From Cardiobacterium hominis (lineage in GTDB: Bacteria; Pseudomonadota; Gammaproteobacteria; Cardiobacteriales; Cardiobacteriaceae), in the NCBI RefSeq assembly GCF_900637305.1, contig NZ_LR134365.1, positions 671,001 through 735,000 of the forward strand: DNA of 64,000 nucleotides. Direction: 5' to 3'. Of this stretch, positions 27,227-37,015 are shown in pieces. Every line of letters begins with the position of its first letter. Position 1 is the first letter of the stretch. Both the position numbers and the translations under genes were made by a program. The notes under the pieces are model-generated. The model was not told the origin of the DNA, did no database searches, and saw only the letters and a program-made list of their open reading frames with translations.

Positions 27227-28062
27227 CCGAACTACTCACCGCCGAAGCCTTCGCGCGCGAACTCGCCGAAACCATCAGCCGCCAATTCCACGTGCGCGTC
27301 TCCATCCAGTTAAACGAACGCGAGCCGGAGCTGACCCTGCTGCACGTCCACCTGCCGCAGCCGCTCACCCTCTCGCTGCAAGGCCTCTACCAGCACTACT
27401 ACCAGCACCCGGAAGAACGCGAAAAACTCATCGCCTTCGAACTCAAGCGCATCAGCGAATACAACGTGCAACAAACACCGGCGGACAACCCGGAAAACAT
27501 CCTGCCGCAAATCAAAAGCGCGGGCTGGTTGCAAAACCTGCAAAAACGCATCTATGCACGTCAGCCTGACAAAGAACTGAAAGACCTGATGATCGTGCAG
27601 CCCTACCTTGCCGACCTCTTTATCTGCTACGCCTACGAATGCGATGCCGGCCTGCGCTACCTCTCGCCGGAAGAAGCCGAGGCGATGGGCTACGCCAACC
27701 CCGACCTGCTGCGCACCCGTGCCGTCAAAAACCTGCGCAAACGCAAAAACCAAAGCAAATTCTACGGGCTGGAAGGCGGCGCCTACAGCATCGTGCTGGA
27801 TGGCGTGTACGACGTCTCGCTGCTGCTCATCCTCGACGAAATCCTGCCGCCGAGCTGGCTGCACAGCGCGGTTATCGCCGCCCCGTCGCGCGGCGAGCTA
27901 CTCTTGGTGAAAGACGACAGCCCCGCCAACCTGCAAGAGCTACAAACCCTGGTCGAAGAAGTCAGCCACAAAACCGCCAACCCCGTCAGCCCGCATTTCT
28001 ACCGCTGGCAGGACGGCCAACTGCGGCTGTACCGCACCAATAACGAGGAAAATTACCACTAG
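27223..28062 (+). CDS. DUF1444-like hypothetical protein
   Basis: 279 residues, cytoplasmic. N-terminal helix then alternating strands, and a central AYSIVLDGVYDVSLLL. The layout resembles DUF1444 (YtpQ) proteins, but this is a tentative match. It overlaps mepA by four bases and is followed after 17 bases by another small gene, so the three form a unit. Confidence 0.6.
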   Translation: MTELLTAEAFARELAETISRQFHVRVSIQLNEREPELTLLHVHLPQPLTLSLQGLYQHYYQHPEEREKLIAFELKRISEYNVQQTPADNPENILPQIKSAGWLQNLQKRIYARQPDKELKDLMIVQPYLADLFICYAYECDAGLRYLSPEEAEAMGYANPDLLRTRAVKNLRKRKNQSKFYGLEGGAYSIVLDGVYDVSLLLILDEILPPSWLHSAVIAAPSRGELLLVKDDSPANLQELQTLVEEVSHKTANPVSPHFYRWQDGQLRLYRTNNEENYH

Positions 28063-28079
28063 ACAGCGCTATCCGAATC

Positions 28080-28385
28080 ATGACTGAAACCGACCCCTTT
28101 GCCCGCATCCGCCTGCCCGACAGCGGCGAAATCCTCGAAGAACACCGCTTCCCGCTCTTTGAATACACCGGGCTTTACCAAAAACTGCGCGTCCCGGCGG
28201 CGGGCGTGCAAGTCGAAAGCATCGTCGTCAGCCTGGAAGAAGCGGCAGGCCGCGACACCCAATACCTGCTTAACCTCGTCGTCGCCTCCGGCTACGTCGC
28301 CGAAGATGCCGACCTCACCTTCCGCGAAAACCGCGCTGGCGGCTACCTCTACACTTACTTCAACATCCAGCCGCTGGAAACCTGA
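28080..28385 (+). CDS. Hypothetical protein
   Basis: 101 residues, acidic, no signal peptide or membrane segment, no family recognised. Positioned as the last gene of the mepA unit and followed by a clear terminator. Confidence 0.6.
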   Translation: MTETDPFARIRLPDSGEILEEHRFPLFEYTGLYQKLRVPAAGVQVESIVVSLEEAAGRDTQYLLNLVVASGYVAEDADLTFRENRAGGYLYTYFNIQPLET

Positions 28386-28399
28386 ACCGCCAGCACAAA

Positions 28400-28427
28400 A
28401 AAACGCCGCTTGCTGCGGCGTTTTTTA
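28400..28427 (+). terminator. Rho-independent terminator of the mepA unit
   Basis: AACGCCGC / GCGGCGTT stem with T-run TTTTTT. The TATAG repeat copy begins on the T-run. Confidence 0.88.
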
Positions 28428-28560
28428 TAGCAATCCTCCGAAAGCCTCATACGGTGTTTCGTTGCCGGGGTTATAGGGTGCGCCTTGGCGCACCATTGAT
28501 TAAGAAACAAATGTTTACGCGACGGTGCACCTTGTCTGAAACTTTATGTGGATGACTATA
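28426..28560. repeat. TATAG-type MITE-like repeat, copy 3 (diverged)
   Basis: Left end TATAGCAATCCTCCGAAAGC then CTCATACGGTG; right end CTTGTCTGAAACTTTATG then ..GACTATA. The centre is replaced by a different inverted repeat, GGGTGCGCCTTGGCGCACC. Similar to copies at 15720 and 36857. Confidence 0.65.
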
Positions 28561-28565
28561 ATCGC

Positions 28566-28632
28566 GTAGGGTGGGGCTTGCCCCACCGAAAACCGAAAAA
28601 GCCCTCACACGGCGGGGCGAGCCTCACCCTAC
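28566..28632. repeat. GTAGGGTGGG inverted repeat, second copy
   Basis: GTAGGGTGGGGCTTGCCCC plus a facing GGCGGGGCGAGCCTCACCC arm ending CCCTAC. Same family as 1653-1711. It lies between the two convergent genes, after the TATAG repeat. Confidence 0.75.
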
Positions 28633-28651
28633 CGCGGTCGTATGACAAGCC

Positions 28652-29122
28652 TCACGCGCGGTGGTAAGGATGGTTGCGGTTGATGCTCCAGGCACGGTAG
28701 AGCGCTTCGGCGACGATAATGCGCACCAGCGGGTGCGGCAGGGTCAGTTTGCCGAGCGACCAGCTTTCGTGCGCGAGCGCTTTGATGTCCGGAGCGATGC
28801 CTTCCGGGCCGCCGATGATGAGGGCGAGCTGGCGGTGGTTTTCTTGCCAATGTTGCAGGCGTGCGGCGAGGCTTTCGCTGCTGTGTTCGCGGCCGGGGAT
28901 GTCGAGGGTGACGATGTGGTCGCAGGCGTGCAGGGCGCTGCGGATTTGCGCCGCTTCTTTGTTTTGCGCAGCGGCGAGTTGGCTCGCGCTGCCGCGCTTT
29001 TGTAGCGGGATTTCGGTAAGCCCCAGGGTGAGGTCGCCCGTGAGGCGGTCGGCGTAGTCGGCATAGCCGCGGTTGACCCAATCCGGCATTTTCTGCCCGA
29101 CGGCGATGATTTCGATGTGCAT
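28652..29122 (-). CDS. rlmH: 23S rRNA pseudouridine1915 N3-methyltransferase
   Basis: 156 residues, SPOUT-class methyltransferase acting on helix 69 of 23S rRNA. The SAM-binding trefoil-knot motif is LIIGGPEGIAP, and the C-terminal LPHPLVRIIVAEALYRAWS and NHPYHRA complete the RlmH signature. Seven bases separate it from the M23 peptidase gene upstream. Confidence 0.96.
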   Translation of the reverse strand: MHIEIIAVGQKMPDWVNRGYADYADRLTGDLTLGLTEIPLQKRGSASQLAAAQNKEAAQIRSALHACDHIVTLDIPGREHSSESLAARLQHWQENHRQLALIIGGPEGIAPDIKALAHESWSLGKLTLPHPLVRIIVAEALYRAWSINRNHPYHRA

Positions 29123-29129
29123 GGGGCGT

Positions 29130-30239
29130 TTATCGGGTGGTTTTGTTTTTCGCCAGCGCGTTCATTTCTTTTTCGTACTGGCCGCAGCGGTATTGCCAGG
29201 CATCTTTGTAGTTGGCGGCGAGCGGGCGGGTGCTGGGTAAATCCACGGTCATCGGGTCGTGCGGGATGTCGTTGATGCGCACTTCGTAGTGCAGGTGGCT
29301 GCCGGTGGAGCGTCCGCTGTTGCCAAGGTTGCCGATGGTTTGGCCGCGTTTGACGGCCGCGCCGGTTTCGACGTTGATGTCGGAAAGGTGGGCGTAGCGG
29401 GTTTGGTAGCCGTTGGCGTGGTCAATGATGATGACGCGGCCGTAGCCGCCCTGCCAACCGGCAAAGCGCACCACGCCGTCGCCGGTGGCGCGTACCGGCG
29501 CGCCGTAGGCGGCTTTGAAATCGGTGCCTTCGTGCGGGCGGATGATGCGGGTGATGGGGTGCAGGCGCACCGGGTCAAAGGGCGAGCTGATGTGGTCGTA
29601 GCTGGCGAGCGGGATGCGGTCCATTGCTGCTTCGGGCGCGTTGCCGTCGGCGTCGTAGTACCAGGTGTTTTGGTTTTCGTGGCGGGCGTACCAGCTGTCG
29701 CTGCCGCGTGCGGTGTTAAGGCGCACCGCGATGATTTTGCTGTTTTTCGGGTCGGTTTTGCCGTCTTTGTAGTAGTCGCTGTAGAGGAGTTCGAGGTGGG
29801 TCAGCGCCGGGTTTTCGAGGCGGGTTTGCAGGGGCTCCAGTTGGGCGAGCAGGGTCGGGTTCAGCCCGCTTTTTTGTAGGTTGTGCCAGTAGTCACCGGG
29901 CAGGCGGTAGGTTTGGTAGTGTTTTTTGAATTGGCCGCCGTCGGCGGTCTGCGCGCTTGGTTTGGCCGAGAGTGGCGGGCCGGGGATTTCTTTGGGCGGG
30001 GCGGTAACGGGCGGCAGTTTCGGCGGTTGTTGCGCGATTTCGTCTTCCCAGTCGTTGTCTTCGAAGTCGTCGGCGGTTATGGCTTGCGGCGGGGTTACGG
30101 TATGATGCGCGCTCTTGTATTCGGGCAGCCAGAAGTCCGCGGGCAAGATGGCGTACAGGGCGACGCCGAGGAAGCCAATGAGGGCTATCCACGGCAAGAG
30201 GCGTTGTTGGGTGCGGTCGTTGTGCGGGTGTTGTGGCAT
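29130..30239 (-). CDS. M23-family murein peptidase (envelope)
   Basis: 369 residues. A single membrane anchor near residues 18-35 ([16 protein letters not shown]) is followed by an acidic/proline-rich linker. A LasA/M23 zinc peptidase domain carries [11 protein letters not shown] and GSHLHYEVR (HxH). Earlier residues contain an OapA/NlpD-like region. It would cut peptidoglycan cross-links or act as an amidase activator. Start 30239 is chosen because it gives the membrane anchor; 58 upstream codons in the same frame overlap tyrS. Confidence 0.9.
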   Translation of the reverse strand: MPQHPHNDRTQQRLLPWIALIGFLGVALYAILPADFWLPEYKSAHHTVTPPQAITADDFEDNDWEDEIAQQPPKLPPVTAPPKEIPGPPLSAKPSAQTADGGQFKKHYQTYRLPGDYWHNLQKSGLNPTLLAQLEPLQTRLENPALTHLELLYSDYYKDGKTDPKNSKIIAVRLNTARGSDSWYARHENQNTWYYDADGNAPEAAMDRIPLASYDHISSPFDPVRLHPITRIIRPHEGTDFKAAYGAPVRATGDGVVRFAGWQGGYGRVIIIDHANGYQTRYAHLSDINVETGAAVKRGQTIGNLGNSGRSTGSHLHYEVRINDIPHDPMTVDLPSTRPLAANYKDAWQYRCGQYEKEMNALAKNKTTR

Positions 30240-30297
30240 GGTTCGGGTTCCGGCGCGCAGTGTTGGCGCGCATTTTAGCTTTTTTGTTGGAGGTTTT

Positions 30298-31494
30298 ATG
30301 GTTTTGGATGAGCAGTTGGCGTTGTTTCGCCGCGGCGCGGTGGATTTTATTGGCGAGGAGGAGTTGCGCGCGAAGCTCGCCGCGGGCAAGAAGCTGCGCG
30401 TCAAGCTCGGCATGGACCCGACGGCGCCGGATTTGCATTTTGGTCACACGGTGGTGCTGAACAAGCTGCGCCAGTTTCAGGATGCCGGGCATCAGGTGCT
30501 GTTTTTGATTGGTGATTTCACCGCGCTGATTGGCGATCCTTCCGGCAAGAGCGCGACGCGCCCGCCGCTCTCGCCGGAGCAGGTGCTGGCCAACGCGGAA
30601 ACGTACAAGGAGCAGGTGTTCAAGATTCTGGACCCGGCGAAGACGGAGGTGATGTTCAACTCGCACTGGATGGGGCCGATGTCTTCGACGGATATGATTC
30701 GTCTCGCCGCCAAGTACACGGTGGCGCGCATTCTGGAGCGCGACGATTTTCAGAAACGCTACACCGAGGGGCGGCCAATTGCGCTGCATGAGTTTTTGTA
30801 CCCGCTGACGCAGGGCTATGATTCGGTCGCGATGGAGGCGGACGTCGAACTCGGCGGCACGGATCAGAAGTTCAACCTGTTGGTCGGGCGCGATTTGCAG
30901 CGCGAGTACGGCCAGTCGCCGCAAGCCATCATCACCATGCCGATTCTGGAAGGTCTGGACGGCGTGCAGAAGATGAGCAAGTCGCTCGGCAACTACATCG
31001 GCATTTTTGATCCGGCAAACGAGATGTTCGGCAAGATTATGTCGATTTCCGATGAGCTGATGTGGCGCTGGTTTACCCTGCTTTCCTTCCGTTCCATGGA
31101 CGAGATTGCGGCGCTGCAAGCGGAAGTTACCGCCGGGCGCAATCCGCGCGACGTGAAGTTTGAGCTGGCGCGCGAACTGGTCGCCCGTTTCCACGATGAA
31201 GCGGCGGCAGCGGCGGCGCAGGAAGCGTTCGTCAACCGCTTTGCCAAAAACGAAATCCCGGAAGACCTCGAAGAATTCCGCATTGACGCGCCCGACGGCG
31301 CACTCGGTATTGCACACGTCTTAAAGGCGGCGGGGCTGGTTGGCAGTACGTCCGAAGGCTTGCGCATGGTCGATGGCGGCGCGGTCAAAGTCGATGGCGA
31401 ACGGGTCGCGAGTCGCGATTTCAAACTGGAGCGCGGCTTCAGCGGTATCGTCCAGGCGGGCAAACGCCGCATCGTCAAGGTGGTGCTGGTATGA
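30298..31494 (+). CDS. tyrS: Tyrosyl-tRNA synthetase
   Basis: 398 residues, class I synthetase. HIGH-type motif HFGH is at 47-50 and KMSKS at 225-229. The C-terminal S4 domain ([24 protein letters not shown]) resembles the TyrZ/TyrRS-beta branch. The start has TTGGAGG at good spacing. Stop overlaps the next gene by four bases (ATGA). Confidence 0.96.
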   Translation: MVLDEQLALFRRGAVDFIGEEELRAKLAAGKKLRVKLGMDPTAPDLHFGHTVVLNKLRQFQDAGHQVLFLIGDFTALIGDPSGKSATRPPLSPEQVLANAETYKEQVFKILDPAKTEVMFNSHWMGPMSSTDMIRLAAKYTVARILERDDFQKRYTEGRPIALHEFLYPLTQGYDSVAMEADVELGGTDQKFNLLVGRDLQREYGQSPQAIITMPILEGLDGVQKMSKSLGNYIGIFDPANEMFGKIMSISDELMWRWFTLLSFRSMDEIAALQAEVTAGRNPRDVKFELARELVARFHDEAAAAAAQEAFVNRFAKNEIPEDLEEFRIDAPDGALGIAHVLKAAGLVGSTSEGLRMVDGGAVKVDGERVASRDFKLERGFSGIVQAGKRRIVKVVLV

Positions 31495-32786
31495 GAAAAC
31501 TCGCCCTGTTGTGCGCGCTGTCTGCGGGCGGCGCGCTCGCCCAGCCGGTGTTGCCGGCGCAGAATGAAAACGGCGAACCCGCAGCGGTGCCGTTTTCGGT
31601 CAATGCGCTCTTCGCCTCCTACAAACCGAGCATCTACCAAGTGCGCACCATCAACGCCGCCACGGGGCAGAAAACCAGCATCGGCTCCGGTTTCGTCATC
31701 GGCGACGGCAAAATGATTGCCACCAACTACCACGTCATCGCCGACGCGGTAAACAAAGAAAAACACGACATCGAATACATTAGCACCGACGACCGCGAAG
31801 GCAAACTGCGCCTGCTGGCGGTGGACGTGGTGCATGACCTCGCCATCGTCGCCGCCGACCACGAGCTCGGCAAAGCCTTCAAACTGGGCGGCATCCCCGA
31901 ACAGGGCGAAGCGCTCTACGCCCTCGGCAACCCCGGCGATTTGGGCTTCATCATCGTCGATGGCATCAACAACGGCATCCTGCAAAAAAGCGCGCGCTCG
32001 CGCATCCTCTTCTCCGGCGCGATTAACAGCGGCATGAGCGGCGGACCGACGGTGAACAAAAGTGGCGAAGTCGTCGGCATCAACGTCGAAAGCCAGGGCA
32101 ACGACATCGGCTTCCTCGTCCCAGCGAACCACCTCGCCGACCTGCTGAAACAAGCGGAAGCGGGCGCGGTGAACATCAACGAATCCATCGCCGACCAACT
32201 CATCGCCGACAACGACAAATACTACACCCCGTTTTTTAGCGGCAAATGGAAAACCGCGACCATCGGCCACTTCACCGTGCCGACCGAAAGCGGCGGCGAC
32301 CTGCGCTGCTGGGACGTCTCGCCCGAACAACAACTGGAAGACCTCGCCGTCAGCGAATCCGTCATCTGCCAGTCCGACCGCACCACCTACATCAGCCACG
32401 ACATCCAGTTCGGCGCGATGGGCTTCATCTACAGCAACTTCTACGCGCGCGACCCCATCCTCACCTCGCGCTTCTACCACCTCTACAGCCAAGAATACCG
32501 CCTGCCCTACGAACACCGCAGCAGCCGCGACTTCGGCGACTTCGCCTGCAAAGCGGACTTCGTCAGCATCGGCGGCAAACCCTTCAAAACCACCTACTGC
32601 ACCCAGCCCTCGAAAAAATTCATCAAAAACGGCGAGCCGGTCTCCGACCTCTACCTCATCGCCGCACAAATCGGTGAAAAACAACAAGGCTTTACCATCA
32701 CCATGATGCTCACCGGCATCCAGGAAAACCTCGGCAAGCGCGTCATGGCACACCTACTGGAACAAATCACATGGCAACAGAACTGA
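31491..32786 (+). CDS. Secreted trypsin-like serine protease (S1C-type core)
   Basis: 431 residues with a signal peptide ending ...GGALAQ. Catalytic triad fits H81 (TNYHVIAD), D116 (VHDLAIV) and S183 (SGMSGGPTV). There is no PDZ domain; instead a ~220-residue C-terminal extension with several cysteines ([27 protein letters not shown]) is present, unlike DegP. Likely a periplasmic or surface protease of unknown substrate. It is coupled to tyrS upstream and to the FHA gene downstream (16-base overlap). Confidence 0.85.
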   Translation: MRKLALLCALSAGGALAQPVLPAQNENGEPAAVPFSVNALFASYKPSIYQVRTINAATGQKTSIGSGFVIGDGKMIATNYHVIADAVNKEKHDIEYISTDDREGKLRLLAVDVVHDLAIVAADHELGKAFKLGGIPEQGEALYALGNPGDLGFIIVDGINNGILQKSARSRILFSGAINSGMSGGPTVNKSGEVVGINVESQGNDIGFLVPANHLADLLKQAEAGAVNINESIADQLIADNDKYYTPFFSGKWKTATIGHFTVPTESGGDLRCWDVSPEQQLEDLAVSESVICQSDRTTYISHDIQFGAMGFIYSNFYARDPILTSRFYHLYSQEYRLPYEHRSSRDFGDFACKADFVSIGGKPFKTTYCTQPSKKFIKNGEPVSDLYLIAAQIGEKQQGFTITMMLTGIQENLGKRVMAHLLEQITWQQN

Positions 32787-33670
32787 CCGTCGAAAACCAG
32801 GACAACATCTACCGCGTCCACACCTACCCAGTGCGCATCGGCCGCGCCAAAGACAACGACATCATCGTCAAGGCGCCCTTTGTCGCCGACTACCACGCCG
32901 TCATCGAACAAGGCGCGCAAGGCCTCACCATCCGCAGCCTCGAACAAAGCCACGCCAACGGCGAGCGCATCCCCACCACTCGGCCGCTCACCAACAACAC
33001 CCTGCTGCAAATCGGCACCGCCACCCTGAAACTCTGGCTGGATTCCGGCAAACCCATGCCGCTTGCGCACAAACAGCGGCGCTGGTGGCCGCTCTTCACC
33101 CATCCGGTCGCCGTCACCGCCTGGTTTCTCGCCGCCATCTTCCTCACCATGTGGCAAGGCTACCTCGACAGCCCGCAAAGCTACATCGTCGATTACAACC
33201 GCCTCATCACCGCCGTCATCATCCTGCTCGGCCTCACCTGGATTACCCACAGCATGATCCAGCCGCTGGCGCGACGCTACCTCATCCTGCCCGTACTCGG
33301 CCTCATCAGCGCCTACAGCACCCTGAGCGACCTGCTGACCGCCGCCGCCGACTGGTACAGCTTCCAGTTCAACAGCACCGGCGCCAGTACCGCCGCGACC
33401 ATCCTCGGCTTCGCCGGCTTCCTCGCGCTCTACCGCGCCTTCCTGCGCGACCACATCCCGCTCGCCGGGCGCATCCTCTGGCGCGCCACCGCCCTGACCC
33501 TCCTGCCGACCCTGCTGCTCGTTACCTACGGCTACCTGCGCGACCACGACTTCTACAGCCAGCGCCCCGGCAGCTACCCGGTTTACCCGAACAAACTACA
33601 AAGCAGCGTCCTGCTGGATGGACAAATAAAACCAATCAAAAACTTCTTTTCAATTGACAAAAACGAATAA
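32771..33670 (+). CDS. FHA-domain membrane protein
   Basis: 299 residues. An N-terminal FHA domain (RIGRAKDNDIIV, YHAVIEQG, SHANGERI) recognises phosphothreonine peptides. It is followed by about five membrane helices from residue 113 (VAVTAWFLAAIFLTMW onward). A serine protease and an FHA membrane protein overlapping by 16 bases suggests a functional pair, for example signal-dependent protease control; this is inference. Its last codons overlap the dps promoter. Confidence 0.82.
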   Translation: MATELTVENQDNIYRVHTYPVRIGRAKDNDIIVKAPFVADYHAVIEQGAQGLTIRSLEQSHANGERIPTTRPLTNNTLLQIGTATLKLWLDSGKPMPLAHKQRRWWPLFTHPVAVTAWFLAAIFLTMWQGYLDSPQSYIVDYNRLITAVIILLGLTWITHSMIQPLARRYLILPVLGLISAYSTLSDLLTAAADWYSFQFNSTGASTAATILGFAGFLALYRAFLRDHIPLAGRILWRATALTLLPTLLLVTYGYLRDHDFYSQRPGSYPVYPNKLQSSVLLDGQIKPIKNFFSIDKNE

Positions 33671-33681
33671 AGCGCTACAAT
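33654..33681 (+). promoter_or_regulatory. Sigma70-type promoter of dps
   Basis: TTGACA at 33654-33659 and TACAAT at 33676-33681 with 16-bp spacing, 43 bases upstream of the dps ATG. It overlaps the 3' end of the FHA gene. Confidence 0.8.
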
Positions 33682-33723
33682 GCGCGCCGTTGAAAGATCC
33701 ATAAACCAACCGGAGAAAACACC

Positions 33724-34194
33724 ATGAGTATCAACATTGGCATGAGCGAAGCCCAGCGCAAAACCATCGCCGAAGGCCTCGCCAAAGTCCTCGCAGACAG
33801 CTACACCCTCTACCTCAAAACCCACAAATTCCACTGGAACGTCGAAGGGCCGATGTTCCGCACCCTGCACCTCATGTTTGAAGAGCAGTACACCGAACTC
33901 GCCACCGCGGTGGACGAAATCGCCGAACGCATCCGCGCCCTGGGCTTCCCGGCGCCGGGCTCCTACAGCGAATTCGCCGCCCTCACCAGTATCAAAGAAT
34001 GCAACGGCAAAACCGACGCCCTCACCATGATCCAGGAACTGGTGGACGGACAAGAAACCGTAGTGCGCACCTGCCGCGCCTTCTTCCCGGCAGTCGATGA
34101 AGCCAACGACGAAGCGACTGCCGACCTCCTCACCACCCGCATGCAAACCCACGAAAAAACCGCGTGGATGCTGCGCGCCCTGCTGGAAAAATAA
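33724..34194 (+). CDS. dps: DNA protection during starvation protein / ferritin-like Dps
   Basis: 156 residues. Forms a dodecamer that oxidises and stores iron, protecting DNA. The ferroxidase ligands fit HKFHWNVEGPMF and FEEQYTELATAVDEIAERIR. N-terminal tail is short and not strongly basic, so DNA binding is uncertain. GGAG precedes the ATG. Confidence 0.95.
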   Translation: MSINIGMSEAQRKTIAEGLAKVLADSYTLYLKTHKFHWNVEGPMFRTLHLMFEEQYTELATAVDEIAERIRALGFPAPGSYSEFAALTSIKECNGKTDALTMIQELVDGQETVVRTCRAFFPAVDEANDEATADLLTTRMQTHEKTAWMLRALLEK

Positions 34195-34240
34195 AGCACC
34201 GCGCCACAACCGAACCAATAACTACACACAACACACTCGC

Positions 34241-34267
34241 CAAAACCCGCCACCCGGCGGGTTTTGC
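34241..34267 (+). terminator. Rho-independent terminator of dps
   Basis: AAAACCCGCC / GGCGGGTTTT stem with following TTTGCTTT. 34268-34440 has no gene, only a weak inverted repeat ACCCGCAAC / GTTGCGGGT. Confidence 0.85.
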
Positions 34268-34442
34268 TTTACCCGCAACGGTGCGGTGAAAAAAACCGCC
34301 CACCAAAGCGGTGTTGCGGGTTGGCGCGGTATCGCCATCCCATTTATTTCCATACAACAGCCCGCTATACACACAACATTCCGTAGCGAAGACCGTGCAC
34401 ATTTGAACGGCGCGGAGCGCCCAAAAATGGGGAACGGTTAGG

Positions 34443-34656
34443 GCGTGGGGAGCGATTTTCCGCTCGTGGCGACCGCTGCGAGTTTTGTAAATTTCAATTC
34501 GCGCTCCCGCGTGGGGAGCGACGCTGTGCGTGTTGTCATCGGTGAGAATGACCACCGCGTTTCAATTCGCGCTCCCGCATGGGGAGCGACGCACCGGCTT
34601 GCCTTGATCGACATAGACCACATCGTTTCAATTCGCGCTCCCGCATGGGGAGCGAA
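34443..34656 (-). CRISPR. CRISPR array 1 (short, leaderless)
   Basis: Three recognisable 32-bp repeats (34491-34522, 34559-34590, 34625-34656) plus a degenerate half repeat (34443-34456), with spacers of 34, 36 and 34 bp. On the plus strand the repeat begins GTTTCAATTCGCGCTCC and ends GGGGAGCGAC. The I-C consensus ends ATTGAAAC, so transcription should be from the minus strand. The trailer-side repeats carry CCCGCG instead of CCCGCA; the leader-side repeat ends GCGAA. No AT-rich leader: a LysR stop codon lies 15 bases away. Confidence 0.93.
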
Positions 34657-34671
34657 TAACACCCTGTCACT

Positions 34672-35565
34672 TCAATCGCCCTCTACCGTTTTCGCCTTCT
34701 CCACCAGAAAATCAATGAAGCTGCGGATTTTCGCGCTGAGGTGACGGCGGTCGGGGTAGGCGGCGTGCAGGGTGATGCTGCGTAACTGCCAGTCCGGCAG
34801 GAGGCGCACCAGCCGCCCGGCGGTGAGGTCGTCCTGCGCCAGCCACAGCGGCAGGTAGCCGATGCCGCTGCCCGCAAGCAGCAGTTGGTGCAGCATGACG
34901 GTGCTGTTGCTTTGCAGGGCGCTGTGCAGGTGCAGGGTGTGGCTTTCGTCGCCACGGCGGCAGTCCATGCGGCTGATGTCGGCATACGATGGGAGAACGG
35001 CGCTGTGGCTGGCAGCGTCCTCAAGCGTTCGTGGCAGGCCGTGGCGGCGGATGTAGGCGGGCGAGGCGACCAGCGCGAAGCGCACTTCAAACAGCCGCCG
35101 GACGACAAGGCTCGGTATCGGCGCGCGGCTGACGCGCAGGGCGAGGTCAATGCCTTCGCCAATGAGATCGCGCATGTCGTTATCGAGGATGATGTCAAGG
35201 CTGACCTCGGGGTAGCGCGCGCGGTATTCGCGCATCCAGTCGGCAAAGACGGGGTTGGCGCACCAGATGGGCGCGGTCAGACGCAGATGGCCTTGCGGCG
35301 TTTCGCGGCCGCTGCCCGCCTGCGCCGCCGCGGCGTCCAGCAGTTGTAGCGCTTCGATGCTTTGCCGATAGTACACCTCGCCCTCGGCGGTGAGGCTCAG
35401 GCTGCGGCTGTTGCGCTGCATGAGGCGGATGCCCAGATGTTTTTCCAGATGGCTCAGGTGTTTGCTTGCCATCGCGGTGGAGATGCCAAGGTATTCGGAG
35501 GCGCGGGTGAAGCTGCCGCTTTCGACGATTTGCGCGAAGATTTTGAGACTGAGCAGGGTGTCCAT
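34672..35565 (-). CDS. LysR-family transcriptional regulator
   Basis: 297 residues. Complete helix-turn-helix (MDTLLSLKIFAQIVESGSFT, AMASKHLSHLEKHLG) and effector domain (DLALRVSRAPIPSL, GIGYLPLWLAQ). Similar to the subgroup controlling quinone/aldehyde stress genes. Divergent from the DoxX and nitroreductase genes, its likely targets. The block sits between the two CRISPR arrays. Confidence 0.9.
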   Translation of the reverse strand: MDTLLSLKIFAQIVESGSFTRASEYLGISTAMASKHLSHLEKHLGIRLMQRNSRSLSLTAEGEVYYRQSIEALQLLDAAAAQAGSGRETPQGHLRLTAPIWCANPVFADWMREYRARYPEVSLDIILDNDMRDLIGEGIDLALRVSRAPIPSLVVRRLFEVRFALVASPAYIRRHGLPRTLEDAASHSAVLPSYADISRMDCRRGDESHTLHLHSALQSNSTVMLHQLLLAGSGIGYLPLWLAQDDLTAGRLVRLLPDWQLRSITLHAAYPDRRHLSAKIRSFIDFLVEKAKTVEGD

Positions 35566-35665
35566 CGTTTCCTTTGGGGAAAAGTTGCGTCAATGAAGCG
35601 AGTATAGGTGAGGCGCTGGCTTTTCTCTATACTGCGCCCCCTTACTTAAACCACAGGAGTTAATC

Positions 35666-36064
35666 ATGCGATTCCTCGCCCCTTACCAATCCACCATTCT
35701 TTCCCTGGTGCGCATCGCCAGCGCTTATATGTTCATCCTGCACGGCACCACCAAGGCCTTCGGCTTTCCGAGTGCGCCGCAGTACCCGCTGGAATGGATG
35801 AGCATTTTCGGCGCCGCTGCCGCGCTGGAACTGGTCGGCGGCGCACTGCTGCTGCTTGGCCTCTTTACCCGCCCGGTCGCCTTCATTCTTTCCGGACAAA
35901 TGGCGGTCGCCTATTTCATGTTCCATGCCGGCGCGGACAATTTCCTCTATCCGCTGCTCAACCACGGCGAATCGGCAGTGCTGTTCTCCTTCATCTTCCT
36001 TTATTTCGCCGCTGCTGGCGGTGGCTGCCTCGCGCTTGACCGCCTCTGCTGCAAAAAGGACTGA
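35666..36064 (+). CDS. DoxX-family membrane protein
   Basis: 132 residues with four membrane helices, containing LHGTTKAFG and ALELVGGALLLLGLFTRP as in DoxX/YphA proteins. Role unclear; often linked to redox or thiol stress. Two bases separate it from the nitroreductase gene. Confidence 0.88.
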   Translation: MRFLAPYQSTILSLVRIASAYMFILHGTTKAFGFPSAPQYPLEWMSIFGAAAALELVGGALLLLGLFTRPVAFILSGQMAVAYFMFHAGADNFLYPLLNHGESAVLFSFIFLYFAAAGGGCLALDRLCCKKD

Positions 36065-36066
36065 CC

Positions 36067-36666
36067 ATGAACGCCATCGAACAGGCCATCGCCACCCGCC
36101 GCTCCGTTTACGCGCTAAACCGCGACCTGCCGCTGCCGCCGCACGAAATCGTCGCCACCATCGAACACGCGCTGCGTCACGCGCCGTCTCCCTTCAACTC
36201 ACAATCGACCCGTCTGCTGGTGCTGTTCGGCGCGGAGCACGAAAAACTGTGGGACATGACGGCCGACGCCCTGCGCGCCGTCGTCCCGACGGAGGTCTTC
36301 GCGCCGACAGCGGAAAAAATCGCGGGCTTCCGCGCTGCCGCCGGCACCGTACTGTTCTTTGAAGACCGCAACGTTATCAAGGGACTGCAAGAACGCTTCC
36401 CTTCCTACGCCGACACCTTCCCTGGCTCGGCCGATCAGGCGGGCGCGATGCTGCAATACGCGCTGTGGACGACCTTCGCCACGCAGCGCATCGGCGCCAA
36501 CCTGCAACACTACAACCCGCTGATTGACAGCGCCGTCGCGCAAACCTGGGACATTCCCGCCAACTGGCACCTGCGCGCGCAACTCGTCTTCGGCGGCATC
36601 GCGGCCGCGCCGGCAGAAAAGGCACTTGCGCCAACGGCAGAGCGCCTGCGCGTCGCCGGACTCTGA
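36067..36666 (+). CDS. Nitroreductase-family FMN protein
   Basis: 199 residues. RRSVYALNRD near the start is the FMN-phosphate-binding part; SPFNSQSTRLLVL and LQYALWTTFATQRIGANLQHYN follow. Resembles the short YdgI/Frm2-like group. Likely reduces nitro or quinone compounds with NAD(P)H. Probably induced with doxX through the divergent LysR protein. Confidence 0.9.
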   Translation: MNAIEQAIATRRSVYALNRDLPLPPHEIVATIEHALRHAPSPFNSQSTRLLVLFGAEHEKLWDMTADALRAVVPTEVFAPTAEKIAGFRAAAGTVLFFEDRNVIKGLQERFPSYADTFPGSADQAGAMLQYALWTTFATQRIGANLQHYNPLIDSAVAQTWDIPANWHLRAQLVFGGIAAAPAEKALAPTAERLRVAGL

Positions 36667-36704
36667 ATTACTCCAATAACAGCAAATCCATTTCATCGTT
36701 CATT

Positions 36705-36731
36705 CCGCCGCAGCAACTGCGGCGTTTTTTT
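36705..36731 (+). terminator. Rho-independent terminator
   Basis: CCGCCGCAG / CTGCGGCG stem followed by a T-run, about 40 bases after the nitroreductase stop. Confidence 0.85.
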
Positions 36732-36856
36732 ATGCACGCGCCCATCCAGCCATAGGGGCGCATCAACAAGAATTCCCGCAGAAACAGACTTTCATTGCCG
36801 GATGCACCGGAAACAACACCTGAAAACCCTGCGACGATAGCGGTGAGTTCCCGTAC

Positions 36857-37015
36857 TATAGCGATTACACGGAAAGCCTCAGACAAGGCGCGCCGCCGAA
36901 GACAGCACGCGGTTGTACGGCGCGGGTTGCCCATAAAAATGACTTCGCCACTTTCTTTTATGGATGCCCGGTCAGGCGGCGCAGCGCCGTATGAAGCATT
37001 CGGGGGATGGCGATA
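36857..37015. repeat. TATAG-type MITE-like repeat, copy 2 (with internal insert)
   Basis: Starts TATAGCGATTACACGGAAAG then CCTCAGACAAGGCG as in copy 1, and ends CGGGGGATGGCGATA. About 50 bp between (36921-36973) is unrelated to the other copies. Confidence 0.75.
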
